Part shown: positions 54,923 to 64,000 of the stretch, piece after piece
Layout of the letters: each line of letters opens with the position of its first letter
How positions within the stretch are numbered: the stretch's first letter is position 1
DNA from: Berberis thunbergii
Lineage: Eukaryota; Streptophyta; Magnoliopsida; Ranunculales; Berberidaceae
Direction: 5' to 3'
Length of the DNA stretch: 64,000 nucleotides
NCBI GenBank assembly: GCA_003290165.1
Contig: QNQO01002073.1
Coordinates: 98,739-162,738, forward strand
Position numbers and translations under genes: made by a program
Notes under the pieces: model-generated
Database searches by the model: none
Told to the model about the DNA's origin: nothing
What the model saw: the letters and a program-made list of their open reading frames with translations, nothing else

Positions 54923-55185
54923 ACGAGGCTGTGTGACTCTATTGCCCAAACTAACAATGATTGATAATATTATGTTTTGGAACACTCGAGGAGTTGGGAA
55001 TAGAGCTACGAGAAATAGACGTAAATAGGACCTTGATTTTTGGTTTATCTTTGATGTATGTCCAATAGTTTTCTTTTTACTCGGGCAAAGTCGTCATGTA
55101 CCCCCGACAGGTTTATAAGGTTTTTATTCAATTAATAAAGGTCCCTCCCCACTAGAGGTTTTATTTATAAAAAAAAAAAAAAAAA
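54923..55185 (+). other. LINE B ORF2 start joined to 3' UTR and poly(A)
   Basis: A short frame reads IMFWNTRGVGNRATRNR, the ORF2 endonuclease start. Within 60 bp it passes into 'gggcaaagtcgtcatgtac', AATAAAGGTCC and a 16-A tail. The rest of ORF2 is absent, giving a non-autonomous, deletion-derived LINE. Confidence 0.7.
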
Positions 55186-55192
55186 GTCTTGA

Positions 55193-55870
55193 ATGTTACA
55201 CATAAATTAATTGCAAATTTTTCTTGGGGAGACCATGAAGGAAGACATAAAAGGAAATGGGTGACTTGGGATAGACTCATTTTTCCAACGAATGAGGGTG
55301 GTTTAAGCGTTCGTAGCTTGAATTGTCTTGTAAGAGCTTTTCGCATTGAGGCTCTATGATGCTTATTGAATACAAAATCCCTATGGTCCATGTTTATGAG
55401 AAAGAAATATTTGAAGACACACGTTTCTATTAGGGTCCAAGAAATTAAGGCAGGGGCCTTCCCTTTTCTAAAAGAATTGATGGAATTCAAGGAATTTAGT
55501 GAGGATCACACGACCTAGAAGATCAACAACAGAAACGTTATTTTTTTTAATGAGCACTTGATTGAAAGTGAATTTTTCCATCGGATTGGTTGGATTTGGA
55601 CAAAAAATAAATGGCCTTCCTTAAGGCAAATGCATAAAGAAAACTTCAGATCTTTGGGTCCTGGGTTGAAAAGAAGAACCCAAGAGTTTTACAGTAGAAG
55701 ACTGCAAGGAGACATGGGTGAGAAGGATGTTAAAATTTGGATACCAAATAATGATAGAAATTTCTTGATAAGTTCCACTTGTGAGATCGTCCGAACTAGG
55801 GGACATCAGGAATGGTTTTGGCACCCTTTGTTACCTACTAAAATTTCCATTTTTAGCCAATCATCGCAAT
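55193..55870 (+). pseudogene. LINE ORF2 relic, part 3 (C-terminal)
   Basis: Frames encode NVTHKLIANFSWGDHEGRHK, KWVTWDRLIFPTNEGGLSV and RSLNCLVRAFRIEAL, then RDFLISSTCEIVRTRG-like sequence (actual NRNFLISSTCEIVRT) and WFWHPLLPTKISIF. The last is the zf-RVT region. This continues part 2 once LINE B is removed. It ends at the Harbinger relic near 55871. Confidence 0.8.
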
Positions 55871-56213
55871 TTTTAACTCCATTTCGAGGTGTTCGATATC
55901 ATCTATAAGATTTTGCCGGTCATAGTCACCACCCTGAAAATCCAACTGAGTTGTTCAATCTTCGTCGTGCATCCTTGAAAAATGTAATTGAGAGGATATT
56001 TTGTATATTTAAATAGCAATTTATAATTTTTAAGTTTGTGCCTCCATTTCGATATAAAACACAAGCGGAGTTTGTGCTATCTTGTGTAGCCTTGCACAAT
56101 TTTCTTCTTAAAGAGTGTCGTTTTGATAAATTTCTAATTGAAGAAGACGACGAGCCTTCATCACCATTGGAAGAAGAAGATGAAGAAGTTTGTCAAACTC
56201 AAAATCAACAATG
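55871..56213 (+). pseudogene. PIF/Harbinger transposase C-terminal relic
   Basis: The frame reads LTPFRGVRYHL, stop, DFAGHSHHPENPTELFNLRR, ASLKNVIERIFCIFK, stop, and VPPFRYKTQAEFVLSCVALH followed by NFLLKECRFDKF. This matches the DDE_4 transposase end ('pyrG.rYhlkef......p.n..ElfNlrHaslRNvIErtFGvlK.RFpiL....pyp...q..iv.aC..LHNfir'). It includes the catalytic-domain RNVIER block, but the aspartates further upstream are missing. An acidic tail (EEDDEPSSPLEEEDEE) closes it. Confidence 0.85.
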
Positions 56214-56764
56214 ATAGAAGGCTAATGAATGAATGACAACTATAGCTTTAAAAAAAACGATGTTGTGAGTGTCGAAAGTCAACGATGAGCAATGAAAATG
56301 GTAATTTTCTGATTAGAAAAAGGAAGATAGTTATTTGTATTACTTTCGGACCATCTTCATTGTGTTTAAATTTTATTTTTTACTTTAAAGTAAAAAAATG
56401 TGTAGCATACAACCGGTTGTTTAATTGATGTTTTGAGAGATGTTTTATGATTTGTGTTGGCATAGACAATAATGTAGGTGATGTTCTTTCATGACTTTCT
56501 ATTACTAATAACATATTCATAAGAATCTATCTACGAAAATCTTTTATAAAATTCACAAAATCCAATCATTTAAGATTCATTAGAATCCATGTGAAGTTTG
56601 TAAAATCCATTAAAATAATTTGAAATCTTGTAAAATCCATGAAACTTAAAATCCTCATAATCCATTAAAATCTATTTATTTATTTTTCTCTACCAAAGAA
56701 AGGGGGGCTTAAATGATGAAGACGATGAACTGTTTTGGGTAGTTAGGTTTCTTAATTAAAATGG
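56214..56764. repeat. Harbinger 3' region
   Basis: Contains repeated 'aaaatccat' and 'aaaatccatta' units around 56560-56670, the kind of subterminal repeat found in PIF/Harbinger elements. No terminal repeat can be placed with confidence. Confidence 0.45.
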
Positions 56765-57070
56765 TTTCCGGATTATTTGGTAAAATACTTATAAATTATT
56801 TTGAGGGACATAATAGTTTTCTTATTTAAATTTGTAAGGATCATATAATCCCGTCCCTCTCCACGGAGCAGGTGATTGGAATAATACGGACTCATAAAAA
56901 ATAGTTTAACCCTTTAAAGGGGCATTTCTTTGGTACGCCTACTCACGATGCTTTTATTAATAACTCCACTGCTTTGATTCAACTTACACAAAGAGAGAGA
57001 ACATTAATTAATGCTAAGTGGTGCACAAGTCATCAACATAATCTCCCAGAATTCCAGACTCGTAAAGTCC

Positions 57071-57277
57071 CTATTTCACTTTTGTACATTTACTGACGCA
57101 AGTTGCTGTACAGTAAGTAGCCCCTCCTTTTCCGCATGTTGCTGCACACTGACTCGCACATCTTCTTTTGGCGGGGGAAAGGGCCAAAAATTGGCCTCCC
57201 GCTTCGGCCTCAAATAGCTGCACAGTGGTGAGAAGGACAATGAAGACAACGAGAAAACCTAGTATTTGCTTTCCCAT
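57071..57277 (-). CDS. Secreted six-cysteine peptide, copy B
   Basis: 68 residues, single exon, paralogue of the gene at 4788-4994. The signal peptide (MGKQILGFLVVFIVLLTTVQ, then LFEAEA) differs at only 2 of 26 positions. The mature part differs at 15 of 42, yet keeps all six cysteines in C-x3-C-x3-C-x7-C-x3-C-x3-C and the FLALSPA start. Changed sites include charge changes (Glu3 to Gln, Lys17 to Gln, Ala24 to Lys, counting from the mature start). Intact start, stop and TATA box suggest it is expressed. The family is not recognised; a small apoplastic defence or signal peptide is the simplest guess. Confidence 0.8.
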   Translation of the reverse strand: MGKQILGFLVVFIVLLTTVQLFEAEAGGQFLALSPAKRRCASQCAATCGKGGATYCTATCVSKCTKVK

Positions 57278-57339
57278 GTCTTCACCTTATTATTAACTTT
57301 ATTAATTCCCTTAATTTTGTGGTATTAAATACAATACCC

Positions 57340-57347
57340 TATTTATA
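57340..57347 (-). promoter_or_regulatory. TATA box of peptide gene B
   Basis: The minus strand reads TATAAATA, 63 bp from the ATG, as in copy A. Confidence 0.65.
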
Positions 57348-57610
57348 CGTAATGGAAAACCTAATTTAAGGGAAATATAAAAATAAAAATAAAAAGTCAG
57401 ACAAGAATTAGTCAGTCGTTGAATAGTAAATCCTAAAAAACCGCAACAATAAGAACGATTCATTACCATCCACGTGCATAACATATAATGTAATTGGGTT
57501 TATTACCATCCAGTTGTCGCTCAACTCTAAACTTAGAAATGGACAATGCAAAACTTACAGAGTCTTTAGTCTTCCAATCCATATTTAGGGTTTTTTAGTA
57601 AATGGAATTT

Positions 57611-57785
57611 GAAACGGGTCTAACCAGGACCGTTTCTTTTTTAAAAATAGGAACTGGGACCGGACCGTTTTATAACGGACCCGAACCGTATCTAAAACAC
57701 AAAATTAAAATCTGGACCGTTTAGAGAAAAAAAAGGTCTGGTTCGGTTTAAACCTGCGGATCCTCAACCTGTTTGCCCACCCCTA
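57611..57785. mobile_element. hAT remnant (right end)
   Basis: 'gaaacgggtctaacc', 'ggaccgttttataacgga' and the terminal 'gtttgcccacccctat' match the right ~180 bp of the complete hAT at 47154-48470. The left part is missing. Sequence on both sides repeats ('accatccagttgtcgctcaa' before, 'atcatccaattgtgactcaa' after), so a local duplication accompanied the event. Confidence 0.8.
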
Positions 57786-57879
57786 TTTATTATCATCCAA
57801 TTGTGACTCAACTCTAAACTTAGAAATGTACAATGCAAAACTTATAGATTTGGTCCATGTCTCGCATCCAAATTGGATC

Positions 57880-57926
57880 ATTAATAATAATAATAATTAT
57901 TATTATTATAATTATTATTATTATTA

Positions 57927-57963
<37 letters not shown>
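57880..57963. repeat. (AAT)n/(ATT)n microsatellite
   Basis: AAT units switch to ATT units, making a partly self-complementary tract. It is the counterpart of 5436-5470 but much longer. Confidence 0.9.
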
Positions 57964-58490
57964 ATGACATTGACATTGACTTAGGTATCTAATTTCTAAT
58001 AAGTGAAGATGAACATGAAAGTGATAAAAATAAATAAATAAATACACTGAGAAAATGAATTATGTAAATTAGTAGTGTGATGCACATTAAAAAAACACAA
58101 CTCCTCCACTGAACAACTTTCTAAGACATTATTATTATGGTTATTTTATTTTGTTATTATTCTTCTTTTTTTTTCCCTCGGAAGGGCTCAAATGTGGCTT
58201 TGGATTTAGTAATTGGTGTGCACCATGATAAAAATAAAAAAGAGCACTACTGCGGTGCCTGGTACACCACCATGATAAAAAAAAAAAAGAGCACTACTAC
58301 TATGATAAAAAAAATAAAAATAAAAAAAAGGAGCACACCACCAGTGCACTTAAGATTTTTCTTAAAAAAAAAGTTTGCCTAGTTTGAAGGAGGACAACAC
58401 GAAGATAAGAAACATAATAACGGAGTTGAGTAATATTTTTATATATAGTAAAGAGGAAAATGAATTTTTTTAAATAAAATTAAAGAATTT

Positions 58491-58829
58491 TTTAATAAAT
58501 AAATTGGGTCGTTGACCCTTTTTATTTATTAATTCATGCTCGAAGGCTACATGATTGACCTATAGGGCTAAACAAACCAGGCCCGAAGGCTACAATATTG
58601 TTATCATTTAATATTCTCATCGCCTCCATCTCACATGGAAACTTGTTTTCGCTCCGGTCCAGTCCATCTAAACAGCTACATTCAATACTCGAAGGCTTAT
58701 CAACAACAGAGCACATGTGCTTCTAATAATCAGGTGAAAACTCACAAAATCCTAACTGGTGAGTCTCGAACCTGCGACCTCTCACAATGAGAGTGGATGT
58801 CCGACCAACTGGGCTACAATTGGTAGACT
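58491..58829 (-). mobile_element. tRNA-derived SINE with LINE-like 3' tail, 339 bp
   Basis: Minus-strand head: A box (TAGCCCAGTTGG, in 58805-58823) and B box (GGTTCGAGACTC, 58761-58772). The body is free of coding. The last ~85 bp ('ccctataggtcaatcatgta', 'gccttcgagcat', 'aaaaagggtcaacgaccca', then an A/T tail) match the LINE 3' end at 44910-45000. Target duplications are AAAATTAAAGAATT (58477-58490) and AAAATTAAAGAGTT (58830-58843). Copy A keeps the empty site at 10119-10132. Confidence 0.88.
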
Positions 58830-58871
58830 AAAATTAAAGAGTTCCTTTCACTAATCCATGCACATCACTTA

Positions 58872-59593
58872 GGCTCTGCTTGGTATATGGTAAAAGAATG
58901 TATATTCAAAAGTTTACAGCAGTTACATAAACTTGGGTGCTTGGTTGACTTTTCATAAAAAAAACTATTGGAATTTGAATTCATGGCCTCTACATTTTCT
59001 AGTTATAAAATTCTGCAAAACTTTGCAGGACAAAATCTTCTGCATTACTTTGCAAAACTCCCAACGCCTCCTCTTACTTGAATTCTACTCCCAACGCCTT
59101 AAAAACACCCCAACCATCACCACCACAACCACTACCATTGCCACTACTGCAACCGCTATAGCTACTACTACCACCTCAACCACCATAACATAACCACCTT
59201 CATCATTAATTACCACCACCGCCACGATGTACTACTATACGTTATTAACTACAAGCACCACCAAATTCACTACTGTAACCATAACTATTATCGCCACCAC
59301 CACCACAACTACAATAGCATAATCACCACAACCACCACCTTCAGTACTATCACTGTTGCGACCACCATAGCCACCACAGCCATCCATTACCACCATGATT
59401 ATCACATGCTACTATCACCCCACCATTATATTCACCAAACCACTATAACGACCACCACCATCGTCCACATTTGCAATCATCATCATCACAATCACTTTTT
59501 CGAATTGCCTTTGATTTTCTTTAGTAATGTATTGCAAAACAATGCAATGCAAATATGCAAAATGTATTATTTTAGCGTGTATCAAGCATAGCC
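58872..59593. mobile_element. PIF/Harbinger (Tourist-like) MITE, 722 bp
   Basis: Ends are GGCTCTGCTTGGTA and, in reverse, GGCTATGCTTGATA. The target duplication is TTA (58869-58871 and 59594-59596), and copy A has the single TTA at 10156-10158. The interior is dominated by imperfect ACC/CAC trinucleotide repeats (59100-59480), which create spurious His/Thr-rich frames. No transposase is present; the Harbinger relic at 55871-56213 shows the superfamily is present nearby. Confidence 0.85.
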
Positions 59594-59750
59594 TTAATTC
59601 CCAAAATGTAGGGTGATGTTTGAGTTTGTTAGTTACTTAATTCACATGATCATATTGTTGAGGGGCAAACCATTAGTGCATGTATAGTGAGTGAATTTTA
59701 GTCAATTATTTTTATTTTTACAGTATAATAATGATTTTATAACAATTACA

Positions 59751-59818
59751 TCGACCCTGTGATCTAGTGATACCATCCGTCACTGCTCAACCACTGAGCC
59801 ATCACACCTTTGACCATG
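59751..59818 (-). mobile_element. tRNA-like SINE head, truncated
   Basis: The minus strand reads GATGGCTCAGTGGTTGAGC (A box and D-arm), then after ~30 bp ATCACAGGGTCGA in the B-box position. Copy A has neither this block nor its exact surroundings (10300-10560 differs). It is either a truncated SINE or a decayed tRNA-like sequence. Confidence 0.45.
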
Positions 59819-60494
59819 TATGTTCACTTAGTGATCAACATAATAAGATGGATTTATCAATTGCCAAATGCCTATGCTTTGTGTGCTTTCTATTGAAATT
59901 CAAGAACTTGAAAATATGCTAGGGGCGGATCCAGAAATTTCTGTGGTTTGGCACTATTAAAAAAGATATTACAAAAAAAATGAAAAGTGAACATTTTTTC
60001 CATGTTTACGATTAAAGTAAATTAGCGTATTTTCAATGACAGAAGTTGTATTTTAAAAAGCCAGCGATTATTTAACACTACAGATTCCACTGTCCTATAC
60101 TACCCATCTAATTTTTTCTTTCCACACCACTCCCTTTCTATTCACACTATCCATAAAAGGCAAAACCTAAATTTTTCTCTCCTCCCACAACAGCAACAAC
60201 ATGGAAGAGGGGCGATCGACTGCGAGTGAGAGATGATCGAAAATGGTTAGAGACGACCGACGGTGGTGAGAAATGACCGATGATGGCGAGAGATACAGGA
60301 GATGGGGCTGCGATAGTGGCCATTGCAATGGCTTCCCAGTTATCTAATCATCGCTTATCCATCATCATCCCACTATCTCTTCTTCTCCCACAATACCACA
60401 ACAGTCATCTTCATCACACTCTCTCTTCTTCTCCCACTCTTTCTTCTTCCACTGGTAGAGTCCGTCGCAAGGGTAAGGAAAAAACAAAAAAATG

Positions 60495-60575
60495 AGAGGA
60501 AAATAGAAGAAAGAGAAGAAGAAGAAGAAGAAGAAGAAGAAGGAGGAGAAGAAGAAAAAGAGGAAGAAGGGGGTC
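60495..60575. repeat. (GAA)n-rich tract
   Basis: Pure and imperfect GAA/GAG trinucleotides. Open frames across it on both strands are artefacts of the repeat. Confidence 0.85.
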
Positions 60576-61036
60576 GGCAGAATCGAGGTCAAGATCTTGA
60601 TCAGACTGGGTTGAATCTTCTAAAAGCTCCAACTCTTCTTCTTCTTCGACTTCGTCTTCAATAAAGGTACTTTAAGGGAATGGAGAAGATATGTGAGGGG
60701 TACTTTGGGGGTGCTCTAGAATGGGGAAGGAAAAGAGAAGTGAAGAGAAATGAGAGGAGAAGATGTAGAGAAGAAAAATATGTCTGAAGAAGAAGATCAG
60801 ATAAGAAGAAAATGTTGGAAGAAGAAGGGTGGGGGTGTGGGTCAGCAGATATTTTTTTTTTTTGACTTGGTGGTTTGAGAAAGTTGAAATTGTGGTGTTA
60901 AAAAGACGCTGCCTTTTAAAAATTTATATTCAACTAAATGATTTTTTATGAAAATAGGTGGGTATTGGTCATGTTTACTTATTTATTTACTTCTTAATGT
61001 AAACATTACTTTATATCTATTGATTATAGAAAAATT

Positions 61037-61191
61037 CTAGGGGTCGAGGGAGGGAACGAGGGAGGGAGCGAGGGATGGGGTGGTAACCACCCATCCGTCT
61101 CGAGATAAGCACCATCGCACATCACAAATTCGATGCACTTATCTCGAGGCGGATGGGTGGTTACCACCCGTCCCTCGCTCCCTCCCTCGCT
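61037..61191. mobile_element. Palindromic MITE, ~155 bp
   Basis: Left arm 'gggagcgagggatgggg', 'tggtaaccacccatccg', 'tctcgagataagcaccatcg' is mirrored by 'cgatgcacttatctcgag', 'gcggatgggtggttaccac', 'ccgtccctcgctccc'. Arms of about 60 bp pair with few mismatches around a short centre. A half copy lies in CHX intron 2 near 21255-21320. No clear target duplication. Confidence 0.75.
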
Positions 61192-61679
61192 CTGTAGCAA
61201 AGCTCTTGATTATAATAAACTTAACATCAATTACCAGCCAAAATAAGTAAATAAATAACATGATCAGTATAATATCAAACTAATAGTATCCCAATCACAT
61301 GTAATTATTTGGCTCTCGTTTTTCCTTTTTCTTTATTATAATTTACTCCTAGAGCACCAAAGCCCAAACGAAAGCAAAAATAGTAAAATAGTGCCCCATC
61401 ACCCCTAATGTTTATAAAATATTTCCACAAACCCACTGAAAACTGTTTGATTTTTCATGAGCATTTGCTGAATTTCCCACTAAACAAATGGAGCTTGAAA
61501 ATTTGGGGTGGGGCACTTGCCCTATCCCACAAATATATAGCTCTGTCCTGGCTAGGGGCATAATAAAATATATTAAGCAGAGTACAACTAGCTATAATCA
61601 TTCGATATACTAATTAAGTAATTAACTATGCAATCATACACACAAGGTATGATGAAAAGTAAAAAAGAATTCATCAGAA
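61192..61679. other. Spacer, nothing recognised
   Basis: AT-rich sequence between two MITEs with no frame or repeat that I can support. Confidence 0.5.
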
Positions 61680-61913
61680 TGACAGATTCGTATAATTTGT
61701 GGTAGTGGAAACCCTACGTTGCATGGATTGAGGGACGCTGTTGGATCAGAATCCAACAGTTCAGATCATATGAAATTTAAATTTTATTTAAAAAAAAATT
61801 CCCGCCAAAAACCTCTCTCTTCTATCTGAACCGTGGCTGAGAGGCCCGCGCAGGAGCCCCCTCAATCCATGCAACGTAGGGTTTCCACTACCACAAATTA
61901 TAGGAATCTGTCA
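61680..61913. mobile_element. MITE with ~55-bp inverted repeats, 234 bp
   Basis: It starts TGACAGATTCGTATAATTTG and ends with the mirror image (ATAGGAATCTGTCA). The arms share 'gtggtagtggaaaccctac' and 'gttgcatggattgaggg'. The short centre is unrelated. The target duplication is not evident. Confidence 0.8.
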
Positions 61914-62329
61914 TGAAGACACATTTTAATTTGCTTGCCAATCAAATATCACTTTGTTAGTTTACTTCTCTGTTTCTTTCCTCCAAACCACAACAAAGCC
62001 AAGTCTTGATTCATGCAACATGGAAGCAACACAGAAAAAGTAGGTAATCAGTGTCTGAGTCAATCCATGCACATGCGTATTAGCTATTTCAAGCAGGAGC
62101 CAACAGGCCAACGTGAACATAGTACTGACTGGACTCATTGCTATTCATATGCACATTTGTTGAGGCATAACGTACTATTTCTTTTCGGTGCCACATCTTT
62201 CAGTTATTATTATAAGATGAAAGAGTGAGGCCAGAAAGCGAGGAAACGGGGAAGAAACGAGCCTGCCACCTCCCTCTCCTCGCTCGTTTCCTCGCCATTT
62301 AGAATTTTTTCCCAAGATGAAAAGAGACA
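61914..62329. other. Spacer, nothing recognised
   Basis: No gene seen. A short inverted stretch (GCGAGGAAACGGGGAAGAAACG versus CGCTCGTTTCCTCGC, 62238-62298) may be the edge of a small repeat. Confidence 0.4.
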
Positions 62330-62560
62330 GTCTTCACTCTTATTTGATGAGTTGATGAGAGACAGTTGATGAGAGAACACTCACTATAAGAGTCGGTGAA
62401 AAGAGGAAGAAAGGTACGCATATGTACTGTAATTTACATACAGTCTTCACTCTTATTTACATTGATATCTTATTTAAGCATCGAAGTAACTTGGGCCACC
62501 ACAACAGTGGTTTCTAGTTTAACTGTTGTTCATTTTTGCAGGTTCAGTATCATCGAGATC
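62330..62560 (+). repeat. Gypsy LTR relic (right part)
   Basis: It contains 'gggccaccacaacagtgg' and 'ttttgcaggttcagtatca', in line with the LTR ends at 8385-8465 and 14275-14345. It is followed by sequence leading to a gag relic of the same family. Confidence 0.5.
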
Positions 62561-63120
62561 AGCGAGGACAGATCTGAGCACATTAGTTTAACATCGTCCA
62601 TGAAAACGACAATAAGTTTTCCCTGGAGTGAACATACAATTTTTTTTCTAAGATAAGCAGAGCAACGAGAAATGGTCACCAACGCCAGATATCGAGCACT
62701 CAATAATACCGAATCAGACAACTCTCCGGCCAAATAAGCCCCCCACATGATCAAATCGATCCAACTGCGGGGGAAGAGCAGCCGCACAGCCTAGCCGCTA
62801 AGACAGCCACGGTTGATCCCACATAGACCAGATCCTGCTGCATAAGATCATCTAGCGCTGGTGGTAGTGAGATTCACTTAGGATCGACAGTAGCGACACA
62901 AAAATGACGAAAATTCGGGGAAATTTTGCACCAAAAAGGACACTGGAGAATGCGTTCAGGAAAGTCAAAACCTCCTAGAGAGGGTCAAAGAACCGGCCAG
63001 CAGGAGAGCCTAAGGGACGATGAAGATTACAGGAACAACGCCCCGAAAATAGACCGTACGACAGTTAGAAACATGCTCCACTAGGGGCAACCAATCTGAA
63101 TGTCTTGTACTATTCTAGAA

Positions 63121-63755
63121 GGACATCATGAGCGCCCTATTTCCAAAAAAGTTCATCCCGCTAAAAATTGAGTTCTATGATGGAACATCAGATCTGTCAG
63201 ACCATTTGCGCCATTACCATCACGTGATGGCTCTCAAAGAAAGTTCAGAGGTTATCCTGTGTTGAACGCTTCCCACTAGCCTGAAGAATGTTGCGATTAT
63301 CTGGTTCCACAGTCTCTCTTGTCGAGATCTATCGATTCATTTCAGGTCTTGACGAAGGCGTTTATCACAAGATTCGTTAAGAGCCATCAAATCAGAAAAG
63401 AGCCTTACTACATGTTGAGGATCAAACAGAAGCATGGCGAGACCCTCAGAGATTATGTCACCTGTTCCAATGACGAGCTGACCCTGATCGACAACTACAA
63501 CGATGACACATTGGTAACCGCCTTCACTTCTAGCATCCGAGAAGGTTTAGTTCTACAATTTCATCACTCTGGAACCTCCAACGGATATGGCGGACTGCTG
63601 AAAAGTGCACAAAAATACATCACTCTGGAGGAGATGCTGGCCGGCAAGAAAGGAGGCCAAAATAAGGCAAGCAGATCCCCAGGGCCTGGGATAGGGGAGA
63701 GGGAAAAAACGCGAAGAGGAGGACAAGTCAAACAGGAAGAGGAACAACAATAAGA
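63121..63755 (+). pseudogene. Ty3/Gypsy gag relic, second copy
   Basis: Frames encode ALFPKKFIPLKIEFYDGTSD, LRHYHHVMALKESSEV, FQVLTKAFITRFVKSHQIRK, LRDYVTCSNDELTLIDNY and TAFTSSIREGL, collinear with the gag at 8937-9455 (LTKAFITRF versus LAKTFLTRF; DELTLID in both). A stop and at least one shift break it. It may continue beyond the window: 63780-63975 still reads gag-like Lys-rich sequence. Confidence 0.75.
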
Positions 63756-64000
63756 CCCAGTACGACAAGGTCACCAACTACGTTGGCGCAAGTTGGCTCC
63801 ACTCAACTCCATCTTGTCCAAAAATCCTCTCCGCCATTGAAAAACTAGGAGGACATCAAGTGGCCCCCAAAGATGAAAACGATTCTTCTAGGCGTGATAA
63901 AAGCAAACTATTGTGGTCCATCACAAGGATCAAAGCAACATTACCTAGGACTATCAAAGTCTCAAGAACGAGATAGAGTACTGGGTTCGAAGACGAAGAC

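Larger units (their letters stand above)
48990..55185 (+). mobile_element. LINE B, internally deleted, nested in LINE ORF2
   Basis: The target duplication GTCTTGA lies at 48983-48989 and 55186-55192, the second directly after a poly(A) run (55170-55185). Removing 48990-55185 rejoins the host LINE as ...VPVKVL / NVTHKLIANFSWGD, the normal order of plant L1 ORF2. LINE B holds a nearly complete ORF1, the first few codons of ORF2 (FWNTRGVGN) and then directly the 3' UTR, so ORF2 is deleted. A solo LTR (50875-54268) is inserted in its ORF1. Confidence 0.88.
56765..60475. repeat. Duplicated segment, copy B (partner of 4474-11230)
   Basis: Same orientation as copy A. It contains peptide gene B and shares all flanking landmarks with copy A. 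It carries a hAT remnant, a SINE, a MITE and a tRNA-like head absent from copy A, and lacks the large insertion 5911-10083 found there. Confidence 0.85.

Noticed and set aside
59100..59480. His/Thr-rich open frames
   Set aside because: They are translations of ACC/CAC trinucleotide repeats inside a MITE.
60323..60664. Glu-rich 113-codon frame and opposite-strand Phe/Leu-rich frames
   Set aside because: Products of the GAA repeat; the corresponding copy A sequence has no equivalent frame.

Overview
The window is AT-rich nuclear DNA from a flowering plant, almost certainly a eudicot. The evidence is a spliced plant-type cation/H+ exchanger (CHX) gene, fragments of AINTEGUMENTA, SDP6, cyclin-C, ILITYHIA/GCN1 and MOR1 with plant intron structure, and a dense set of plant transposable elements (CACTA, hAT, PIF/Harbinger, L1-type LINEs, tRNA-derived SINEs, TRIM, Copia, Ty3/Gypsy). 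I cannot name the species. There are few intact genes. Two short secreted cysteine-rich peptide genes (minus strand, 4788-4994 and 57071-57277) look intact. One three-exon CHX gene (plus strand, 15068-23772) is complete apart from a single-base frameshift. Nearly everything else is mobile or derived from mobile DNA.

Layout. 1-4470: retrotransposon relics (LTR end, LTR-like repeats, Copia gag), a 629-bp TIR element and a 1.08-kb element with long inverted repeats. 4474-11230: duplication copy A with peptide gene A, split by an insertion (5911-10083) holding a copied CHX 3' end, Gypsy and LINE pieces and a Gypsy gag region. 11400-14345: a CACTA right end and an LTR relic. 14350-25945: the CHX gene, a TRIM in intron 1, and a LINE and a SINE in the 3' flank. 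26000-34352: LINE ORF1 relics around a minus-strand Gypsy remnant. 34356-44380: a complete 10,025-bp CACTA element. 44384-55870: LINE remains containing a complete hAT element (47154-48470) and a second LINE (48990-55185), which itself contains a 3.4-kb solo LTR (50875-54268). 55871-56740: a Harbinger transposase relic. 56765-60475: duplication copy B with peptide gene B, carrying a SINE, a Tourist-like MITE and a hAT remnant where copy A is empty. 61037-64000: two palindromic MITEs and a Gypsy LTR/gag relic.

The most striking object is the CACTA element. Its ends are CACTACACCAAAA(A)TG, its target duplication is AAA, and it has GCCACGG/CCGTGGC subterminal repeats. Between the ends lie exon-intron fragments of at least six recognisable, unrelated host genes: ANT, SDP6-type glycerol-3-phosphate dehydrogenase, glucose-6-phosphate 1-epimerase, cyclin-C, ILITYHIA/GCN1 and MOR1. 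Two kinase-like pieces are likely in addition. All read on the same strand, most splice sites are preserved, and a leader exon with a donor site lies at the left end. This is a multi-gene 'Pack-CACTA' that could give a chimeric transcript.

The second notable object is the pair of cysteine-rich peptide genes. Their signal peptides and flanks are almost unchanged, but 15 of 42 mature residues differ while all six cysteines stay fixed.
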